The notes below the pieces were generated by a model that made no database searches, had not been told where the DNA came from, and saw nothing but the letters and a program-made list of their open reading frames with translations. The translations under genes and the position numbers were made by a program. Positions 5,334 to 6,363 of a stretch of DNA of 6,363 nucleotides are shown piece by piece; the first letter of the stretch is position 1, and every line of letters starts with the position of its first letter. Where the stretch lies: the NCBI GenBank assembly GCA_030018855.1, contig JASEHG010000113.1, positions 1 through 6,363 on the forward strand. The letters are read 5' to 3'. This DNA comes from Candidatus Brocadiaceae bacterium (GTDB lineage Bacteria; Planctomycetota; Brocadiia; Brocadiales; Bathyanammoxibiaceae).

Positions 5334-5484
5334 TGCCCTCCGCCTTAGGCAGATAGGGTCAGGCCTACACCTCTGCGGGTTTGACCCCCCCTAACGTCCT
5401 GGGCAATCGCCCGACCAAAAGGCCTGTCTTGAGCCGCTTGAGGCGAAGAAAGGACGGCGGACTTGCAACAAGGGCCGCCAGGGC
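5322..5484 (-). other. rplS-yraN spacer with degraded palindromes
   Basis: This 163-base gap holds no recognisable gene in the three minus-strand frames, and I see no RNase HII motif. It contains a near-perfect copy of the TCCGCCT/AGGCGGA palindrome (5339-5353, one mismatch), a weaker one (5434-5446) and a small GGGC/GCCC stem (5401-5412). No clear terminator or promoter is seen, so read-through from rplS is plausible. Confidence 0.5.
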
Positions 5485-5865
5485 CTACGCCTGCCCTTTT
5501 TCTACTACCCCCCTCTTCTCAACAAATTTTTCCTTCAGTCTTGCGGCCTCCTTGCTTGCCTTCTCCCTCAGATAGTAGAGTTTGGCCCTGCGTACCTTAC
5601 CACTCCTGACTACCTTTACATCCAGAAGTCTTGGGGAATGGAGGGCAAAAACCCTCTCTACCCCCTCTCCCTGGACTATCCTCCTGGCAACAAATACCTC
5701 CTTGAGGCCACCGCCCTTCTTGGCAATAACCACACCGTTAAAGATTTGGGTACGCTCCTTTTCACCCTCTATGATTTTTGTATAGACCTCTACCGTGTCC
5801 CCCACGTCAAATTGGGGCAAGGTGGCCTTCTGATTTTCCTTTTCTAGGACGTCCAGGATGTTCAT
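5485..5865 (-). CDS. rplS: 50S ribosomal protein L19
   Basis: This 126-residue protein belongs to the large ribosomal subunit, near the interface with 30S. Its family signatures are clear: FDVGDTVEVYTKIIEGEKER, IFNGVVIAKKGGG, GEGVERVFALHSP and KVRRAKLYYLREK. E. coli L19 has 115 residues; this one carries a slightly longer lysine/glutamate-rich C-terminal helix. The ATG at 5865-5863 is chosen over ATGs at 5901 and 5889. It aligns with the L19 N-terminus (MNILDVLEKE), has AAAGGAG (5881-5875) 9 bases upstream, and the earlier ATG lies inside the predicted promoter. It is the first gene of the probable rplS-yraN-tatD/rSAM-GNAT operon. The usual upstream neighbour trmD is absent. Confidence 0.97.
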   Translation of the reverse strand: MNILDVLEKENQKATLPQFDVGDTVEVYTKIIEGEKERTQIFNGVVIAKKGGGLKEVFVARRIVQGEGVERVFALHSPRLLDVKVVRSGKVRRAKLYYLREKASKEAARLKEKFVEKRGVVEKGQA

Positions 5866-5891
5866 ATCTTCATTCTCCTTTGGAAACATTC

Positions 5892-5920
5892 TTTTTAACA
5901 TAGCCTCCTGGGGCTGTCAA
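5892..5920 (-). promoter_or_regulatory. Sigma-70-like promoter of rplS
   Basis: On the minus strand TTGACA (5920-5915) is a perfect -35 and TAAAAA (5897-5892) a fair -10, with a 17-base spacer. Transcription would begin near 5885, leaving a leader of about 20 bases that contains the AAAGGAG site. A 6-base inverted repeat, CTGGGG/CCCCAG (5908-5913 and 5931-5936), brackets the -35 box and might be an operator. Confidence 0.55.
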
Positions 5921-5955
5921 GGGTCTTTTACCCCAGAGAAGAACTGTTCAGACAC

Positions 5956-6114
5956 ATGGTAATCCGCCTGAGGCGGATAATTAAGTTAGTTTACATCAAG
6001 CTGGTTCAGACCGCTGAGTTGACGGGCATAAGTGCTACGGCCAGAGAGTTCCAGACTACCCACATCTGCCGAAGGTGGAGAAGGGGAAGCGACCGAAGAA
6101 TCTCAGCTAAATAA
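5956..6114 (+). pseudogene. Helix-turn-helix remnant, possibly of a transposase
   Basis: An open frame of 52 codons contains IKLVYIKLVQTAELTGISAT followed by AREFQTTHICRRWRRG. This reads like the N-terminal helix-turn-helix of an IS481/IS3-type transposase or integrase, where such a segment precedes a long catalytic part. Nothing catalytic follows: the frame ends in the inverted repeat of repeat copy 3. The ATG lies just before a CCGCCT/AGGCGG palindrome that encodes residues 3-7, so the true N-terminus is doubtful. The family call rests on pattern only. It could also be a chance frame. Confidence 0.35.
5962..5978. repeat. ATCCGCCT-N-AGGCGGAT palindrome
   Basis: The site has perfect 8-base arms around G5970. 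It is the same core palindrome as at 2060-2074 and in repeat copy 2, located between the rplS promoter and the helix-turn-helix remnant. Confidence 0.7.
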
Positions 6115-6126
6115 CGAGATTCTTCG
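6094..6126. repeat. Inverted repeat at the left edge of copy 3
   Basis: CGAAGAATCTC (6094-6104) and GAGATTCTTCG (6116-6126) are perfect 11-base arms with an 11-base loop. The right arm is the conserved GATTCTTC start of the dispersed repeat. No T-tract follows on either strand, so a standard terminator is not supported. Confidence 0.65.
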
Positions 6127-6177
6127 CTTCGCTCAGAATGACAAGTAGCGCTGTGTAGACTTTTGCAGAGCTCTCAC
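6115..6177. repeat. Dispersed repeat, copy 3
   Basis: CGAGATTCTTC, a short centre GCTTCGCTC and the right arm AGAATGAC to CTCTCAC (6135-6177) match copy 2. The right arm agrees in 36 of 43 bases, all differences being transitions. Its last bases overlap the stop codon of the TrkA-C gene (6176-6174), so the repeat lies right at that gene's 3' end. Confidence 0.8.
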
Positions 6178-6363
6178 TTCGTGTGTCTCTCAAAATCCTC
6201 TACCTTCTCCGTCTGTCCTACAATAACCAGGCAATCGCCTTCCCCCAGGATATAATCGGCAGTGGGGAGTACCATCCGCTCCCGTTCCACGACTTGGTCG
6301 TTTACCTGAACCACCTCCGTCTTTTTTATTATTACCACATTGATACTGAACCTGGACTTAAGG
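6174..6363 (-). CDS. TrkA-C (RCK_C) domain protein, C-terminal part
   Basis: The last 62 codons of a gene run in from the right edge. The fragment includes SRFSINVVIIKKTEVVQV, then LPTADYILGEGDCLVIVGQT and EKVEDFERH before TGA. This is the TrkA-C/RCK_C ligand-binding domain that ends potassium channel gating subunits (KtrA, TrkA, MthK-like) and some transporters; the LxxGDxLVIVG pattern is diagnostic. The N-terminal NAD-binding or membrane part lies outside the window, so the exact protein type cannot be fixed. It is encoded on the same strand as rplS, about 255 bases upstream of its promoter, with repeat copy 3 between them. Confidence 0.85.
   Translation of the reverse strand, partial: LKSRFSINVVIIKKTEVVQVNDQVVERERMVLPTADYILGEGDCLVIVGQTEKVEDFERHTK

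Noticed and set aside
5582..5847. Plus-strand open frames opposite rplS
   Set aside because: Shadows of the strongly conserved L19 coding frame.
5866..5901. rplS starting at ATG 5901 or 5889
   Set aside because: The ATG at 5901 falls inside the promoter spacer and both lie outside the L19 alignment; AAAGGAG fits the ATG at 5865.
1..6363. CRISPR array
   Set aside because: The repeats are few, irregularly spaced and not separated by uniform spacers.

Overview
The window is a piece of a bacterial chromosome from an organism I cannot name with confidence. A sigma-54-dependent response regulator, a bacterial rplS-yraN-tatD gene group, frequent AGG and ATA codons, and many short dispersed palindromic repeats would fit an uncultivated lineage such as Nitrospirota, Desulfobacterota or Planctomycetota (Brocadiae). 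That placement is only a guess. The ordinary genes carry recognisable family motifs; the unusual material lies mostly between and at the edges of genes.

Left part (1-1854, plus strand). A dispersed repeat and a small hairpin lead into a complete NtrC-type response regulator (receiver, AAA+ with GAFTGA, Fis-type HTH). Next come a DUF433 antitoxin-like gene and, overlapping its stop codon, the start of a DUF5615 PIN-like toxin gene. The toxin is cut off after about 32 codons by repeat DNA, so the toxin-antitoxin pair is broken.

Middle (1855-3065). Some 350 bases are packed with hairpins, an 8-base tandem repeat, a T7G8 homopolymer and a second copy of the dispersed repeat. They are followed by a good sigma-70-like promoter, a roughly 110-base leader with two competing stems, and a complete aquaporin-family channel whose selectivity filter (Phe-Val-Gly-Arg) lacks the usual water-channel histidine.

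Right part (3043-5920, minus strand, read right to left). A probable operon contains rplS (ribosomal protein L19), yraN (a nuclease-like UPF0102 protein with no canonical start codon but a perfect Shine-Dalgarno before ATC), a TatD hydrolase fused to a radical SAM domain, and an ArgA-like GNAT acetyltransferase joined to it by an ATGA overlap. The tail of the acetyltransferase is built partly from repeat sequence and overlaps the end of the convergent aquaporin gene. trmD and rnhB, the frequent neighbours of rplS and yraN, are not here.

Right edge (5902-6363). A small helix-turn-helix remnant, perhaps from a transposase, and a third repeat copy lie next to the C-terminal TrkA-C domain of a potassium-channel or transporter regulatory protein that runs off the window.
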